64,000 bases of DNA. Source: Vibrio sp. NTOU-M3. GTDB lineage: Bacteria > Pseudomonadota > Gammaproteobacteria > Enterobacterales > Vibrionaceae. The notes below the pieces were generated by a model. It was not told the origin of the DNA. It was given only the letters and a program-made list of their open reading frames with translations, and made no database searches. The stretch covers positions 2,604,001-2,668,000 of the forward strand of contig NZ_CP162100.1 in assembly GCF_040869035.1 (NCBI RefSeq). The letters run 5' to 3'. Of the stretch, positions 1 to 11,651 are shown piece by piece (position 1 is the first letter of the stretch; every line of letters begins with the position of its first letter). A program made the translations under genes and the position numbers.

Positions 1-417
1 AACGCCTTTCTCGTTTAACATCGAGTTACCGTTCCAAATTGCTTCGGCGTGGTACTCGGTAAGAAAGATTTTAATTGTATCTGGCCACTGTTTTCGAATA
101 GAAGCATGGGCGACCCAAGGAATGGACTGAACCGTTGTTTGAAGCACATTAATATCTTGAGACATAAAGGTGCCAACGTGTTCTAACCGTGCAAATGCCC
201 GCTGGACATCTAACGCAGTTACATATTCCAAATTCCCCTGAAGCACTATCTTAGATAAAGGGAGACGCTGATCATCCCACATCCACGATAGTGTTGAGTA
301 AAGAATGGAGCCAACCAACAACAAAACCACCAGTAAAAAGCTTCCGCCAACAGCATGTTGCTTTACTAGTGGTGTATTGCGTAAACGACGGCTTTCATTA
401 AGTACAGATTGAATCAA
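1..417 (-). CDS. ftsQ: Cell division protein FtsQ (N-terminal part, cut by window edge)
   Basis: Inner-membrane divisome protein that links early and late division proteins (FtsQ-FtsL-FtsB complex). The 139 codons seen give a short basic cytoplasmic tail, one membrane segment at about residues 25-45 and the start of the periplasmic POTRA domain (for example SIPWV and RKQWPDT, typical of FtsQ). I chose the TTG at 415-417 as start: no in-frame ATG fits, and an AAGGACA ribosome-binding-like run lies about 10 bases ahead. The C-terminal half lies beyond base 1. It follows murC by 182 bases, with no ddl gene between, and has its own candidate promoter in that gap. The family call is firm; the exact start is less so. 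Confidence 0.9.
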   Translation of the reverse strand, partial: MIQSVLNESRRLRNTPLVKQHAVGGSFLLVVLLLVGSILYSTLSWMWDDQRLPLSKIVLQGNLEYVTALDVQRAFARLEHVGTFMSQDINVLQTTVQSIPWVAHASIRKQWPDTIKIFLTEYHAEAIWNGNSMLNEKGV

Positions 418-502
418 AGTCCGTTGTCCTTGCTAATTGCTCGCAATTCTCATCCCTATTTCTTTTCTTAATAGAGGCAAATGCACTTATTTCAACCTTC
501 GG

Positions 503-530
503 ATTATACTGGGGTCAAGGAAAGTATCAA
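503..530 (-). promoter_or_regulatory. Candidate sigma70 promoter for ftsQ
   Basis: On the minus strand TTGATA (525-530) is followed, after 16 bases, by a perfect TATAAT (503-508). A start near 496 would give ftsQ a leader of about 80 bases. It lies in the only sizeable gap of the cluster, so ftsQ and the genes beyond it could be expressed apart from the mur genes, as is known for E. coli ftsQAZ. Read by eye; not tested. Confidence 0.5.
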
Positions 531-599
531 ACATTGAAAGTGAGAAATCATCATTTAAACACAATAAATTAGTCAAAAATCAGAGTTCTCACACTTGCG

Positions 600-2060
600 T
601 TATGCATCTAGCATGGCATCGATGTTCAATTCGAATGCGGCAAGCTGCTTCGCTACTTTGCCAACATCCCCTGCTCCTTGGGTTAGCACTAAGTCACCAT
701 CTTGTAAAACATTTGCTAGAACTGCTGGAAGCGACTTGCTGTCTGGTACAAAAATTGGATCTAGCTTTCCTCTACTGCGAATAGTCCGACATAACGCTCG
801 TCCATCAGCTCCGGCAATAGGTGCCTCACCAGCAGCGTAAACATCAAGCATGATAAGTACATCGACTTGCTCAAGTACATTGGCAAAATCATCGTACAAA
901 TCACGCGTTCGACTGTATCGATGAGGCTGGAAGATCATAACTAAGCGTTTATCTTCCCAACCACTTCTGGCAGCGTGAATTGTCACATCCACCTCTGTAG
1001 GATGATGACCATAATCATCCACTAACATGGCTTGTCCACGACCAGTTTCAAATTCACCTAAATGGTCAAATCGGCGTCCAGTTCCCTGAGTTCCTGCCAT
1101 TGCTGCAAGGATAGCTTCATCACTAATATCATCCTCAGTCGCGACAGCAATTGCTGCAGAGGCATTCAATGCATTATGGCGACCAGGTATGTTAAGCGTA
1201 ATATCTAAATTTGCTTTACCTTCACGGACAACTGTAAACTTACCTTGCTGACCCTCTTGACGATAATTCTCGATACGAACATCTGCATCATCGGAGAAAC
1301 CGTAGGTAATGACTTGACGACTAATACGTGGGATTAGATTACGAACAACCTCATCATCAATACAAACAATCGCCTGACCGTAGAAAGGCAAGTTATGTAG
1401 AAAATCAACAAACGTTTGTTTTAACGTTTCAAAATCACCGCCATAAGTATCCATATGATCGGCTTCGATATTCGTTACGATGCTGACCATAGGTTGTAAA
1501 TGTAAGAATGACGCATCACTCTCATCGGCTTCCGCAATCAAAATGCGGCTAGAACCTAAACGAGCATTGGTACCCGCACTTTTAACTAAACCACCATTAA
1601 CAAAGGTAGGATCTAATCCTGCTTCAGAGTAAATTTGAGTCACTAACGCTGTTGTCGTTGTTTTGCCATGTGTACCTGCAACGGCAATACCATGACGGAA
1701 ACGCATCAACTCTGCTAACATCTCAGCTCGGCGAACAACGGGAATACGTGCTTCTCGCGCTGCCATAATTTCCGGATTCTCTTCATTAATAGCAGTAGAA
1801 ACAACAACAACGCTCGCACGTTCAACATTTTCAGCCTGATGACCAATGAAAACTTGTGCACCTTTGCTGACTAAACGCTCTGTGACGGCATTTTCCGCGA
1901 TATCAGAACCTGTGATCTGATATCCTTCATTTAATAAAACCTCGGCAATACCACTCATACCAGCACCGCCGATGCCAATAAAGTGAATGCATTTAACACG
2001 ACGCATTTCTGGCACCATCGCGCGAATTTGAGCAAGATTTTGAGTATGTTGAACAGTCAT
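600..2060 (-). CDS. murC: UDP-N-acetylmuramate--L-alanine ligase MurC
   Basis: Cytoplasmic ATP-dependent ligase that adds the first amino acid, L-alanine, to UDP-MurNAc in peptidoglycan synthesis. The 486 residues are normal length. The N-terminal nucleotide-sugar domain starts with GIGGAGMSG (about 29-37). The central Mur ligase ATP loop GTHGKTTT is at 129-136, and a C-terminal Mur ligase domain follows with a YGHHPTE motif. It lies 11 bases after murG and is the last mur gene before the gap to ftsQ. All motifs expected of MurC are present. Confidence 0.98.
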   Translation of the reverse strand: MTVQHTQNLAQIRAMVPEMRRVKCIHFIGIGGAGMSGIAEVLLNEGYQITGSDIAENAVTERLVSKGAQVFIGHQAENVERASVVVVSTAINEENPEIMAAREARIPVVRRAEMLAELMRFRHGIAVAGTHGKTTTTALVTQIYSEAGLDPTFVNGGLVKSAGTNARLGSSRILIAEADESDASFLHLQPMVSIVTNIEADHMDTYGGDFETLKQTFVDFLHNLPFYGQAIVCIDDEVVRNLIPRISRQVITYGFSDDADVRIENYRQEGQQGKFTVVREGKANLDITLNIPGRHNALNASAAIAVATEDDISDEAILAAMAGTQGTGRRFDHLGEFETGRGQAMLVDDYGHHPTEVDVTIHAARSGWEDKRLVMIFQPHRYSRTRDLYDDFANVLEQVDVLIMLDVYAAGEAPIAGADGRALCRTIRSRGKLDPIFVPDSKSLPAVLANVLQDGDLVLTQGAGDVGKVAKQLAAFELNIDAMLDA

Positions 2061-2071
2061 AAAATTTCTCG

Positions 2072-3133
2072 TTATTTGGTCAGCGCTACGATGGCGTCAG
2101 CCACGACGTCGTCAGCGTTCAGTTTTGCAGCAGATCGAGCTTTAATTGCCATCTCTAGCAATTCATCACGTGTAAGGTTCTTAATTTGATTGGCCAGTTT
2201 GTCGACCGTTAGCTCTGGTTGCTCTATCATTTTTGCGGCGCCACATTCTACTAGGTGATCAGCATTTAGTGCTTGCTGCCTATCTTTGTGCATGAATGGA
2301 ATAAAAATGGAACCAACTCCAGCTGCCGACGTTTCCGATACGGTTAACGCCCCCGAGCGACAAACCAATAGATCAGCCCACTGATAGGCTTCTGCAACAT
2401 CATTAATGAACTCTGTTACCTCTACATGCTCAAAACCAGTACTTTGGTAAGCCTGCTCGACTTCATCTTGGTTATTTTTTCCTGCTTGGTGACGAATTTG
2501 ATAGTTTTCACCAAGTAATGCAGCAACTTCTGGCAGCGTTCGGTTAAGGATTTGAGCGCCTTGGCTCCCTCCCATCACCAAAATGCGAATCGCCCCATTT
2601 CTGTCAGACATACGAACCGTTGGGTCAGATATAGCAACGACATCTTCTCTTACTGGGTTACCGACGACCTCTGCATCAGTAAACGCCCCAGGAAACGCTT
2701 GAAAAACACGCTTAGCAATTTTCGCTAACCACTGATTTGTGAGGCCAGCAACCGCGTTTTGTTCATGCAGTACAACCGGAATACCTAAGGTCCAAGCAGC
2801 AATTCCCCCAGGACCACTGACGTATCCCCCCATGCCTAAAACTGCATCGGGCTGATAGTTTTTAAGATGTTTACGGGCCTGCAATACCGCGTTGATGATC
2901 TGAAACGGTGCTTTCAAAAGTCTGATCATCCCCATTCCTCTTAGGCCTTTGACTTGGATGAAATCTATGTCAATACCATGCTGAGGGACGAGTTGAGCTT
3001 CCATACGATCCGCTGTACCCAGCCAGCGAATTTGCCACCCTTGTTTTTGTAACTTTTTGGCTACAGCTAAACCAGGAAAAACATGTCCTCCCGTACCACC
3101 AGCCATTACCATTAATTTTTTACTGTTTGTCAT
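2072..3133 (-). CDS. murG: UDP-GlcNAc:lipid I N-acetylglucosaminyltransferase MurG
   Basis: Peripheral inner-membrane GT28 glycosyltransferase that converts lipid I to lipid II. Length 353 residues, normal. The glycine-rich loop GGTGGH is at residues 12-17. A second glycine-rich stretch, MGGSQGAQ, and the donor-site region [10 protein letters not shown] lie in the C-terminal domain, as in the E. coli enzyme. Its start codon lies inside the end of ftsW (14-base overlap), so translation of the two is probably coupled. Confidence 0.98.
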   Translation of the reverse strand: MTNSKKLMVMAGGTGGHVFPGLAVAKKLQKQGWQIRWLGTADRMEAQLVPQHGIDIDFIQVKGLRGMGMIRLLKAPFQIINAVLQARKHLKNYQPDAVLGMGGYVSGPGGIAAWTLGIPVVLHEQNAVAGLTNQWLAKIAKRVFQAFPGAFTDAEVVGNPVREDVVAISDPTVRMSDRNGAIRILVMGGSQGAQILNRTLPEVAALLGENYQIRHQAGKNNQDEVEQAYQSTGFEHVEVTEFINDVAEAYQWADLLVCRSGALTVSETSAAGVGSIFIPFMHKDRQQALNADHLVECGAAKMIEQPELTVDKLANQIKNLTRDELLEMAIKARSAAKLNADDVVADAIVALTK

Positions 3134-4319
3134 CTGTATCTATAGTTTGTAATTCTTTCTTAGAGTCGGCTATACGACACTCATGATCGATTCTCAGCAA
3201 TATCGAAACAGCAACCGACATAATAATTAAGCTCGAGCCACCATAACTGATCAAAGGCAATGTTAAGCCTTTTGTAGGTACGATACCGGCTGCTGCCCCC
3301 ACATTTACTAAGGTTTGGAAAGCAAACCAAATACCAATACCAAACGCTAGGTAGCCACCAAAAAGCTGTTGATGCTCAAAAGCCTTTCGACCAATTGCAA
3401 TCGCCTTTAGCACTAGGCTGAAAATTAAAATAAGGACCAGTACAACACCAATAAAGCCCAGCTCTTCAGCTAGTACAGCAAAGACGAAGTCGGTATGCGC
3501 TTCAGGCAGATATTCCAATTTTTGAACGGAGTTACCTAAACCTTGGCCTAACCATTCCCCACGACCAAAAGCCATTAATGATTGTGTTAACTGGTAGCCG
3601 CTGCCAAATGGATCTTCCCATGGGTCCAAAAATGAAGTGACTCGGCGCATCCGATAGGGCTCAATTAAGATAAGGCCAACAACAGCTGCAATACCGACCA
3701 CCATTAAAGCAAGAAACTGAGTGAGCTTTGCCCCTGCAATGAACAGCATTCCAAACAGGGTAACAAGCATTACGATCACTGTGCCTAAATCCGGCTGAAG
3801 CAAAAGTAAGCTGGCTAGTGTACCGAATACCATGATGGGTTTAATGAAACCACCAAAAAAGGTAGCACGAACTTCATCATTTTTACGTACTAAATAACCG
3901 GACATAAAAATAAATAATGAAAGCTTAGCGACCTCTGCTGGTTGCAGGTTGAATAAGCCAAGTGGGATCCAACGTGATGCACCGTTAACAGATTTACCCG
4001 CTACAAGTACGACAACCAAAAGCCCAACAGACACAACAAGCAGTGCTGAACTGTATTGCATCCAGCGTTTCATTGGCACCTGCATGATGATGGCTGACGT
4101 AGAAATTGCTAAAACTAAAAAGATAGCGTGGCGGAACATGAAGTGAAATGGTTGGTCCGTCAAACGTGAACTAATAGGAAATGAAGCAGATGTCACCATG
4201 ACGAGACCAGTTAGCATCAAACCAAGTGATATCCAGACTAACTGGCGATCAAATAATGCTTGAGGAGCTGGGCGTGTAAACCATCCTTTTACACCAGAGA
4301 TGGAATTGTGAATCTGCAT
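3120..4319 (-). CDS. ftsW: Lipid II polymerase / division protein FtsW
   Basis: SEDS-family membrane glycosyltransferase that polymerises lipid II at the septum together with FtsI (PBP3). The 399 residues contain about ten hydrophobic segments. Family landmarks are visible: the stretch around QPDLGT in the middle and [16 protein letters not shown] near the C-terminus. The adjacency to murG (overlap) and murD (19-base gap) is the standard cluster order, which separates it from the elongation paralogue RodA. Confidence 0.97.
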   Translation of the reverse strand: MQIHNSISGVKGWFTRPAPQALFDRQLVWISLGLMLTGLVMVTSASFPISSRLTDQPFHFMFRHAIFLVLAISTSAIIMQVPMKRWMQYSSALLVVSVGLLVVVLVAGKSVNGASRWIPLGLFNLQPAEVAKLSLFIFMSGYLVRKNDEVRATFFGGFIKPIMVFGTLASLLLLQPDLGTVIVMLVTLFGMLFIAGAKLTQFLALMVVGIAAVVGLILIEPYRMRRVTSFLDPWEDPFGSGYQLTQSLMAFGRGEWLGQGLGNSVQKLEYLPEAHTDFVFAVLAEELGFIGVVLVLILIFSLVLKAIAIGRKAFEHQQLFGGYLAFGIGIWFAFQTLVNVGAAAGIVPTKGLTLPLISYGGSSLIIMSVAVSILLRIDHECRIADSKKELQTIDTDDKQ

Positions 4320-4338
4320 ATTTCTGTATTCTTATCGG

Positions 4339-5655
4339 TTACGCATAGTGTTGGGCCAGTTGGGTAAATGCATCCCCTCGAGCCATAAAGTTGGCAAACT
4401 GATCGAAGCTAGCGCATGCTGGTGAAAGCATCACAATATCACTAGGCTTTAGCTCCGATGAAATAGCTTTGATGACTTGTTCCATCGTTTTAAATTGCTT
4501 CGCAGATGAATGCAAAGGCATAAAACGCTCACCATCACGACCAAAACAGCAAAGCTCTACATCTAACTCAGCTAACACAGGAGCAAGCTCAGAAAAATCT
4601 GCACCTTTACCATCACCACCAACCAACAAATACAACTTGCCGGAACAACGCAAGCCAGAAAGTGCTGCCAATGTACTTGCTACATTCGTCGCTTTAGAAT
4701 CATTTACCCATTTTATACCGCGATTATCCGCAACCACTTGGCAACGATGTGTCAAACCGTTGTAAGATTTCAATGCATCCAAACCTTTGCGATAATCCAC
4801 ACCAGCTTGGCGAAGTAGCGCTAACACAACCAAAGCATTAGCGACATTGTGGCGCCCAACAAGACTCAAAGCGTCCGAGGTAAGGACAGGCGAGTCATGA
4901 TCGCAAAGATATTCCACACCTTCAATTTCCTTAACCCCAAAGTCAGCACTCGTGGTTAAACCAAACGAAATCACCGGTCTTTTATCATCAGGATAAGTTG
5001 CTTGATCAGCTTGGTTAACAATGCAGCACTCAGCATGTTCAAAAATTCTTAGTTTGGCTTGACGGTAGTCTTCCATGCCATCATATCGGTCCATATGATC
5101 TTCTGAAAGATTAAGAAAAGCGGCTGCTTTCAATTTCAGGCTCGACGTTGTTTCAAGCTGAAAACTAGATAACTCAAGCACATACAGATCGGCTGATTGC
5201 TCCAGTAAATCCAATGCAGGAACACCAATATTCCCACCAACACCAACGCTCAAACCAGCCGCTTTGGCCGCGACTCCGGTCAGGTCCGTCACCGTACTCT
5301 TTCCATTCGAACCAGTAATCGCAATAACGGGTTTATCAACAGCCCATGCAAAAAGCTCAATATCTCCAATCACTGGAATACCAGCTTGGATAGCACATTG
5401 AATCTCAGGAGTAGCGAGAGCAATACCGGGGTTCGCAACAATTAGATCAGCTTGTTGCAACCATTCCTGATTCCACCCACCGCTGTGCAGTTCTACCTCG
5501 GTCGGCAATTGTTCTGCGCCTGGCGGCTGCGGGCGAGTATCAATTACTTTAATTGATAAACTGTGCGGTAATTTTGTTAAATGCTTAACGACAGAGAGCC
5601 CGGTAATACCGAGCCCTACAACAACAACCTTATTTATATTACGCCAATGTTCCAT
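4339..5655 (-). CDS. murD: UDP-N-acetylmuramoylalanine--D-glutamate ligase MurD
   Basis: Cytoplasmic ligase adding D-glutamate to UDP-MurNAc-L-Ala. 438 residues, normal length. The N-terminal Rossmann-like start reads [11 protein letters not shown], the Mur ligase ATP loop GSNGKST is at 115-121, and the substrate-contact region [11 protein letters not shown] follows in the central domain. It lies 18 bases after mraY and 19 before ftsW within the one-direction cluster. Confidence 0.98.
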   Translation of the reverse strand: MEHWRNINKVVVVGLGITGLSVVKHLTKLPHSLSIKVIDTRPQPPGAEQLPTEVELHSGGWNQEWLQQADLIVANPGIALATPEIQCAIQAGIPVIGDIELFAWAVDKPVIAITGSNGKSTVTDLTGVAAKAAGLSVGVGGNIGVPALDLLEQSADLYVLELSSFQLETTSSLKLKAAAFLNLSEDHMDRYDGMEDYRQAKLRIFEHAECCIVNQADQATYPDDKRPVISFGLTTSADFGVKEIEGVEYLCDHDSPVLTSDALSLVGRHNVANALVVLALLRQAGVDYRKGLDALKSYNGLTHRCQVVADNRGIKWVNDSKATNVASTLAALSGLRCSGKLYLLVGGDGKGADFSELAPVLAELDVELCCFGRDGERFMPLHSSAKQFKTMEQVIKAISSELKPSDIVMLSPACASFDQFANFMARGDAFTQLAQHYA

Positions 5656-5673
5656 GCCTGTTATCTCTTTACC

Positions 5674-6756
5674 TTAGCGAACTTTTAAGGTAGCTAAGCC
5701 AACCAATACCAAAACGATTGATATGATCCAGAATCGAACGATAACACGTGGTTCAGGCCAACCTTTTAATTCATAGTGGTGGTGGATAGGTGCCATACGG
5801 AAAATTCGTTGACCGCGCAGCTTATATGAGCCGACTTGTAAAATAACCGATAAGGTTTCCATTACAAATACACCGCCCATGATCACCAAAACAAACTCCT
5901 GACGAACAAGCACTGCAATGGTACCTAGTGCACCACCAAGGGCAAGTGAGCCGACATCCCCCATGAAAACTTGCGCTGGGTATGTATTAAACCAAAGGAA
6001 GCCAAGTCCAGCCCCCACAATAGCGGTACACACCACCACCAGCTCTGAAGCATAAGGCACATAAGGAATATGCAAATATTCCGCGAAGTTCACGTTACCC
6101 GTTGCCCATGCGATTCCTGCAAAACCTGCAGAAACCAGCACTGTTGGCATAATCGCCAGCCCATCAAGACCATCCGTAAGGTTAACTGCGTTACTGGTAC
6201 CGACGATCACAAAGTAAGTCAGAACGATATACATCAATCCAAGTTGAGGCATCACTTCTTTAAAGAATGGAACCACTAACTGTGTTGCAGATGTATCTTT
6301 ACCATGCGCGTACAAAGCAAAGGCTACAACGAGCGCGATCGCTGACTGCCAAAAATATTTCCATCGAGCAATCAAGCCATCTGTGTTTTTACGCACGACT
6401 TTACGGTAGTCGTCTACAAAACCAACGGCACCGTAACCAGTGAGGACAAACAGAACAGCCCACACATAAGGGTTGGATAAATCTGTCCAAAGCAAGATGG
6501 TAATAATGATCGATGCGAGGATCATGATCCCTCCCATCGTCGGCGTGCCTCGTTTGCTAAAATGCGATTCAGGGCCTTCGTTACGTACAACCTGACCGAT
6601 TTGTAGCATTTGCAGACGCTTTATTAGACGAGGCCCCATCCAAAGAGAAAGTCCCAAAGCCGTCAAGACACTGACTATCGCTCGAAAAGACAAGTATTCG
6701 AATAAGCGAAAAAAAGAAAAGTATGGCTGTAGCAGCTCTGCAAGCCAAATGATCAT
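5674..6756 (-). CDS. mraY: Phospho-MurNAc-pentapeptide translocase MraY
   Basis: Integral membrane enzyme that transfers phospho-MurNAc-pentapeptide to undecaprenyl phosphate, making lipid I. 360 residues with about ten transmembrane segments. The catalytic aspartate pair is seen in FVDDYRK, a third conserved acidic stretch in [10 protein letters not shown], and the HHH motif in APIHHHYE. Its start overlaps the stop of murF by four bases (ATGA), which indicates translational coupling. Confidence 0.98.
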   Translation of the reverse strand: MIIWLAELLQPYFSFFRLFEYLSFRAIVSVLTALGLSLWMGPRLIKRLQMLQIGQVVRNEGPESHFSKRGTPTMGGIMILASIIITILLWTDLSNPYVWAVLFVLTGYGAVGFVDDYRKVVRKNTDGLIARWKYFWQSAIALVVAFALYAHGKDTSATQLVVPFFKEVMPQLGLMYIVLTYFVIVGTSNAVNLTDGLDGLAIMPTVLVSAGFAGIAWATGNVNFAEYLHIPYVPYASELVVVCTAIVGAGLGFLWFNTYPAQVFMGDVGSLALGGALGTIAVLVRQEFVLVIMGGVFVMETLSVILQVGSYKLRGQRIFRMAPIHHHYELKGWPEPRVIVRFWIISIVLVLVGLATLKVR

Positions 6757-8111
6757 GAATACATCTCCTTCAAAGCAGTAGCAACTTTACTCATACCGGC
6801 ACTATTTGCACCTTTCACTAATAAAGTATTGGGCTCAATCCCCGGTTTTAACTGCTGCTTTATATAATCAATCATGCTGTCGTGAGTAGAAAAATGCATG
6901 CCGTGACATTCCGTGCTAATTGCTTTCGCATCCTCGCCGAAGGTCAAGACATACTCAAAATTAAATGGGGCTGCATGTTCTCCGACTTGACGGTGAAGTG
7001 CAAGACTTTCCTCACCCAACTCTGCCATATTTCCGAGAATAAGCCAGCGAGAGCCTTTAAAACCCGCGAGTAGATCAACTGCGGCCTTCATAGCAGGAAC
7101 GCTCGCGTTATAGCTATCATCAATCAGTTTAATATTCGACTTAAGCTGTTCAACTTCCACTCGACCTTTCACTTTCACTAGATTCGCAAGGCCATGTTGG
7201 ATCATAGGAAGCGTCGCTCCCAGCTCAAGAGCAAGAGCCGCGGCTGCTAAGGCATTAGCAACATTATGCTGACCAACAATACTGAGCTGAATATTGGTTT
7301 CCCCCTCAGGAGTATGCATCGTGAAATTGGCCTCTCCAATCTCATTTAATACAATGTGGCTAGCGTAAAAATCCGCTGTATTATTGGTTGAGGAAAAGGT
7401 TTTAACTGTCTTATCCGCCAACACTGAACACCAGTGTTCACCGCCTTGACTATCTAAATTGACGATCGCCACTGCGCCAGCTTTCAAACCTTGGTAGATT
7501 TCACCTTTTGCTTGCTTAACGCCATCGATTGACCCAAATCCTTCCAAATGTGCTGCCGCCACATTATTGACCAATGCGACATCCGGTTTAACTAATTGAG
7601 TGGTGTAAGCAATTTCTCCGATGTGGTTTGCCCCTAGTTCAATAACTGCATATTCATCTTCAGGAGCAGAACGTAAAAGCGTTAACGGCACACCAATATC
7701 ATTATTGAAATTTCCAGCAGTAAAAAGAACTTGGCCTTTTGCCGCCATAATACTAGCAACCATTTCTTTTACGGTTGTTTTACCGCAACTACCTGTTATC
7801 GCAACGGTTGGCGTATTACATTGGCTATGTACGTATGCAGCTAACTGCCCTAATGCCAACTTGCTATCTGCCACGACAACTTGCGATGTTGTGAAGGGTA
7901 AAGCTCTTTCCACTAACAAGGCACTTGCATGTGCCTCAACGGCTTGAATGGCAAAATCGTGCGCATCAAAGCGTTCACCTTTCAGAGCAACAAATAATGC
8001 GCCAGCGGCAATCGTGCGCGTGTCTGTTGAAACAGCAATGATCTTCTGGTCATCACCAACAAGCTCACCATCCACGACCTTTGCAATTTCGCTTAATTGA
8101 AGAGAAATCAT
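6753..8111 (-). CDS. murF: UDP-MurNAc-tripeptide--D-Ala-D-Ala ligase MurF
   Basis: Last cytoplasmic ligase of the stem-peptide pathway; it adds the D-Ala-D-Ala dipeptide. 452 residues. The Mur ligase ATP loop is GSCGKTT at 107-113, and the core shows the [10 protein letters not shown] stretch characteristic of MurF. It overlaps both neighbours by four bases (murE upstream, mraY downstream), so murE-murF-mraY is tightly coupled. Confidence 0.98.
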   Translation of the reverse strand: MISLQLSEIAKVVDGELVGDDQKIIAVSTDTRTIAAGALFVALKGERFDAHDFAIQAVEAHASALLVERALPFTTSQVVVADSKLALGQLAAYVHSQCNTPTVAITGSCGKTTVKEMVASIMAAKGQVLFTAGNFNNDIGVPLTLLRSAPEDEYAVIELGANHIGEIAYTTQLVKPDVALVNNVAAAHLEGFGSIDGVKQAKGEIYQGLKAGAVAIVNLDSQGGEHWCSVLADKTVKTFSSTNNTADFYASHIVLNEIGEANFTMHTPEGETNIQLSIVGQHNVANALAAAALALELGATLPMIQHGLANLVKVKGRVEVEQLKSNIKLIDDSYNASVPAMKAAVDLLAGFKGSRWLILGNMAELGEESLALHRQVGEHAAPFNFEYVLTFGEDAKAISTECHGMHFSTHDSMIDYIKQQLKPGIEPNTLLVKGANSAGMSKVATALKEMYS

Positions 8112-9586
8112 TGACCTAACCCCAACAGTTGTTGTGCCGATTCACGATCTGAATAGTGGATCGTTTCATGCGCCATAACTTGATAATCCTCGTGCCCTTT
8201 TCCAGCTAACAAGATAATGTCTTCAGCACTCGCATGTGCTAACGCGAAGCGTAATGCATCATAGCGACCATGCTCAACGGTTGCTCGCTCTGGCTCACGC
8301 AAACCTGAAAGCATATCTTGAATAATGACTTGTGGAGATTCACTACGAGGGTTGTCATCCGTGAGAATAACTTCATCACCGAGACGTTCTGCAATTTCCG
8401 CCATCATAGGCCGCTTACCGATATCACGATCACCACCACAACCAAAGATAGTCCAAAGCTTCCCTTGGCAATGCACACGCAACGCCATCAACGCTTTTTC
8501 TAATGCATCCGGGGTATGAGCATAATCAACAACGACTTTGGCTTTCTCTTTTGTTTGGAAAAGTTCCATGCGTCCCAAAACAGGTTTTAGATATGGGGCG
8601 CTCTCCGTCAGTGCTTGTTTGCTAAAACCAAGCTGAAGTAGTGTTGCAAAGGCAAGCAATACATTGCAGGCATTAAACTCACCAATAAGCGGTACTTGCA
8701 TTTGCCCTTGACCACAGAGGCCATCAAAACAAAGATCAATCCCGGCATCACTATAATGTACTTGAGTTGCCCAAATTCCTGTTTCTTTAGGAGTAAGAGA
8801 AACGGCCGTCACGTTTGGTAGCTTTTCAGCCCAACTAGCACCAATCGAGTCATCAATGTTGATCACTGCGTGCTGACAATGATGTTCACTAAACAATAGA
8901 AACTTGGCATCAGCATAATCTTCCATGGTGCCATGGTAATCCAAATGATCTCGGCTTAAATTAGTAAAGACTCCGACTTTAAACGGTACGGCTTTTACAC
9001 GACCTTGAACTAAGCCATGAGAAGAAACCTCTAATGCCGTGTATTGAGCTCCTTGCTTTTCAAGCTCGTGAAGTGTGTGCATGACTTCAACAGCATTACC
9101 TGTCGTATTAGCCGCAGGTTTTAGCTCGTTGAGAAAACCGTTTCCAGTGGTCCCCATTACTGCCGCACGGCGGTGAAGCAACTCAAGCCATTGAGCAATA
9201 AGTTGAGTGATGGTGGTTTTACCATTTGTCCCTGTCACGCCGATAAGTTGATTGGATATGAGCGGATAACGCTTAGCGGCAAGGGTTGAAAGAAGCGTGT
9301 TCAGTTCTTGAATATAGATAACTGGGGTGCCATGTAACTCCGTAATATGGCCGTGCGGCTGCAACTCGCAGGCCTCAGCAATCACGGCATTTGCCCCAGC
9401 AGAGATAGCAGCATCGATATAATTTCGACCATCAACAACGTGGCCTTTGACGGCTACAAATGTATCCCCTTGCGTGATCTTTCGACTATCTAATTCAAGA
9501 TGGGTAATGATTAAATCAGCGTATGGCTGTTTACTGACATCAACCCATGTTGAAAGCAGTGAAGCCAGTGTCAATTCCTTGAACAT
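8108..9586 (-). CDS. murE: UDP-MurNAc-L-Ala-D-Glu--meso-diaminopimelate ligase MurE
   Basis: Cytoplasmic ligase adding the third stem residue. 492 residues from the ATG at 9586; a TTG directly before it would add one residue and is less likely. The ATP loop GTNGKTT is at 119-125. The DNPR motif (in LTDDNPRSE) is the signature of enzymes that use meso-diaminopimelate rather than lysine, as expected for a Gram-negative cell. It is separated from ftsI by 12 bases and overlaps murF by four. Confidence 0.98.
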   Translation of the reverse strand: MFKELTLASLLSTWVDVSKQPYADLIITHLELDSRKITQGDTFVAVKGHVVDGRNYIDAAISAGANAVIAEACELQPHGHITELHGTPVIYIQELNTLLSTLAAKRYPLISNQLIGVTGTNGKTTITQLIAQWLELLHRRAAVMGTTGNGFLNELKPAANTTGNAVEVMHTLHELEKQGAQYTALEVSSHGLVQGRVKAVPFKVGVFTNLSRDHLDYHGTMEDYADAKFLLFSEHHCQHAVINIDDSIGASWAEKLPNVTAVSLTPKETGIWATQVHYSDAGIDLCFDGLCGQGQMQVPLIGEFNACNVLLAFATLLQLGFSKQALTESAPYLKPVLGRMELFQTKEKAKVVVDYAHTPDALEKALMALRVHCQGKLWTIFGCGGDRDIGKRPMMAEIAERLGDEVILTDDNPRSESPQVIIQDMLSGLREPERATVEHGRYDALRFALAHASAEDIILLAGKGHEDYQVMAHETIHYSDRESAQQLLGLGQ

Positions 9587-9598
9587 CAATGTTCTCGC

Positions 9599-11332
9599 TT
9601 ATTCTTCTTTAAATCGATTTTCATCCGGGGCAATATTTAAAATTTGCAATGTCCCCTTCATTATCTCAGCAAATACCGGTCCCGCTACCGAACCACCGTA
9701 ATAGAGATCACCCTGTGGCTCATTCACAATCACAACCAGTGCAACTCGTGGATCGCTAACCGGTGCCAAGCCAGCTGTAACCGCCACATATTCATCACTA
9801 TAACCACCTGCACTCGCCTTTCTCGACGTACCTGTTTTGGCGGCAATACGATAACCCGGTACTGCAGCTTTGGTGGCCGTACCACCAGGCTGAGTTACCG
9901 TTTCAAGCATGTTTAAGACTTTGCGGGCATTATCTTTATCAATAACCTGTCGAGATAAATCTTGCTGATTGTTATCTATGATGTGGATTGGCTGATATTT
10001 ACCATAATTGCCCAAAGTTGCATATGCATGAGCAAGTTGAAGGGGTGTTATAGAAATACCATAGCCAAAGGCTAAGGTAGCAATTTCAAATTTAGACCAA
10101 CGGCGGCGGTTCGGGAAAATACCTGCAGTTTCACCAATCAGGTTCAAACCAGAGATCTCCCCAAGGCCAACAGAGCTATACATCCCAAGCAACGCTTCTA
10201 ATGGCATGCTGAGTGCTAGTTTCGCCACACCGATATTACTGGATTTTTGTAAGATTTTAGCAAGGCTTGCTTTGCCCGCTCTTGAGGTATCTCGAACGCG
10301 GCTACCACCAATTTGCATGATGCCATTGCCGGTATCAATAATGGTATTTTCATCAGCCACACCATTTTCAAGCGCTGCTAATACAACAAACGGTTTGACG
10401 GTAGAACCCGGCTCTAAGGCATCAGTAATAACGCGGTTGCGCATTTTTGCCGATTGTAGATCAGAGCGATTATTAGGGTTGTAAGATGGCGCATTGACCA
10501 TCGCAAGAACGGCTCCGGTTTTTACATCCAGAATAACAGCTGAGCCCGATGTCGCGCGGTAATCGGCAACAGCCTGCTTGATCGCTCTAAAAGCAATGGC
10601 TTGTAAGCGCTGATCGATCGTCAGTTGCAGTGGTTTTCCTTCTTCTCGCTCTTCAAGCGAAATATTCTCAACCACTCGGCCGTAACGGTCTTTTCGGATG
10701 ATCCGCTTACCCGCCTCACCGGTTAGCCATTTATCATAACTACGCTCAACCCCTTCAAGGCCATGTCCATCAATACCTGTCACCCCTACTAAGTGGGCAC
10801 TAACTTCACCGGCAGGATAGTAACGACGAGATTCCGCTTTCAGTCCTATCCCCGCGAGTTTTAATTCTCGAATATAATTTGCCATCGCTGGACTGACTTG
10901 GCGCTGTAAGTAAATAAATCGACGTGTTTTATTTCTTTCAATTTTATTGATCAAGCTTTGGCGCTTAAGACCTAAAACGTCAGCGAGTGCATACCAACGA
11001 TCTCGATCATCTAAGCCACCTTGCTTAAAAATGGTTGCAGGGTCTGCCCATACCGCTTGAACAGGAACACTAACCGCTAGAGGCTCATCATTTCGATCAG
11101 AGATAATACCGCGAGCCGAATGTAGAGTTTTGGCACGGACCGAACGCATATCGCCTTGTCTAATGAGGTTATCTGGTTCGATGATTTGTATGTAGGCAAT
11201 GCGCCCAACTAACAATGCAAAGGCGCAGAAGACAAAAGACAGGACGACATAAATACGCCAGTTTATAACAACAGGAGACGTTGCTTCTGGCTTAGGTGTT
11301 GTTTTTTTCGGAGTAACTTTTTTTGAGCTCAT
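9599..11332 (-). CDS. ftsI: Septal peptidoglycan transpeptidase FtsI (PBP3)
   Basis: Class B penicillin-binding protein that cross-links septal peptidoglycan with FtsW. 577 residues: a basic cytoplasmic tail rich in Lys and Pro, one membrane anchor at about 25-48, the pedestal domain, then the transpeptidase. Active-site motifs are intact: S310-T-V-K313, S364-S-N366 and K499-T-G-T502. The start overlaps ftsL by four bases (ATGA). No sign of truncation or of insertions near the active site, but resistance changes cannot be judged without a reference. Confidence 0.98.
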   Translation of the reverse strand: MSSKKVTPKKTTPKPEATSPVVINWRIYVVLSFVFCAFALLVGRIAYIQIIEPDNLIRQGDMRSVRAKTLHSARGIISDRNDEPLAVSVPVQAVWADPATIFKQGGLDDRDRWYALADVLGLKRQSLINKIERNKTRRFIYLQRQVSPAMANYIRELKLAGIGLKAESRRYYPAGEVSAHLVGVTGIDGHGLEGVERSYDKWLTGEAGKRIIRKDRYGRVVENISLEEREEGKPLQLTIDQRLQAIAFRAIKQAVADYRATSGSAVILDVKTGAVLAMVNAPSYNPNNRSDLQSAKMRNRVITDALEPGSTVKPFVVLAALENGVADENTIIDTGNGIMQIGGSRVRDTSRAGKASLAKILQKSSNIGVAKLALSMPLEALLGMYSSVGLGEISGLNLIGETAGIFPNRRRWSKFEIATLAFGYGISITPLQLAHAYATLGNYGKYQPIHIIDNNQQDLSRQVIDKDNARKVLNMLETVTQPGGTATKAAVPGYRIAAKTGTSRKASAGGYSDEYVAVTAGLAPVSDPRVALVVIVNEPQGDLYYGGSVAGPVFAEIMKGTLQILNIAPDENRFKEE

Positions 11333-11646
11333 TGCAGGTTTATAACAACTTCTTTATCTGAGTCAGGACGCTTCATTTCAAGATCTTGCTTGGCGACGGC
11401 TTGTACACGGCTATGTTCCGCAAGGGCCGTCTCTTCTAACAATAGATTTCGCCACTCATTATCTAAACGCTCACGCTCTATCAAAGCCTGATCTTTTTCA
11501 GAGATAGCTTGTCTAGAATGGTGAGTTGTAAATACAATCCCCATTGCGGTAGCAAAAATTAATACCAATAAAATAAGGGGGACGCGACCTGTCGATATCA
11601 GATCCCGTGCCACTAACTTAGCTAAATTAGGCGTCTGCTCACTCAT
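11329..11646 (-). CDS. ftsL: Cell division protein FtsL
   Basis: Small bitopic inner-membrane protein that forms the FtsQ-FtsL-FtsB complex and helps activate FtsWI. 105 residues: a short cytoplasmic tail, one membrane segment at about 23-42 and a periplasmic heptad-like region (ISEKDQALIERERLDNEW) typical of the coiled coil. The position between rsmH and ftsI is diagnostic, since the sequence itself is poorly conserved in the family. It overlaps ftsI by four bases. Confidence 0.95.
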   Translation of the reverse strand: MSEQTPNLAKLVARDLISTGRVPLILLVLIFATAMGIVFTTHHSRQAISEKDQALIERERLDNEWRNLLLEETALAEHSRVQAVAKQDLEMKRPDSDKEVVINLQ

Positions 11647-11651
11647 ATAAG

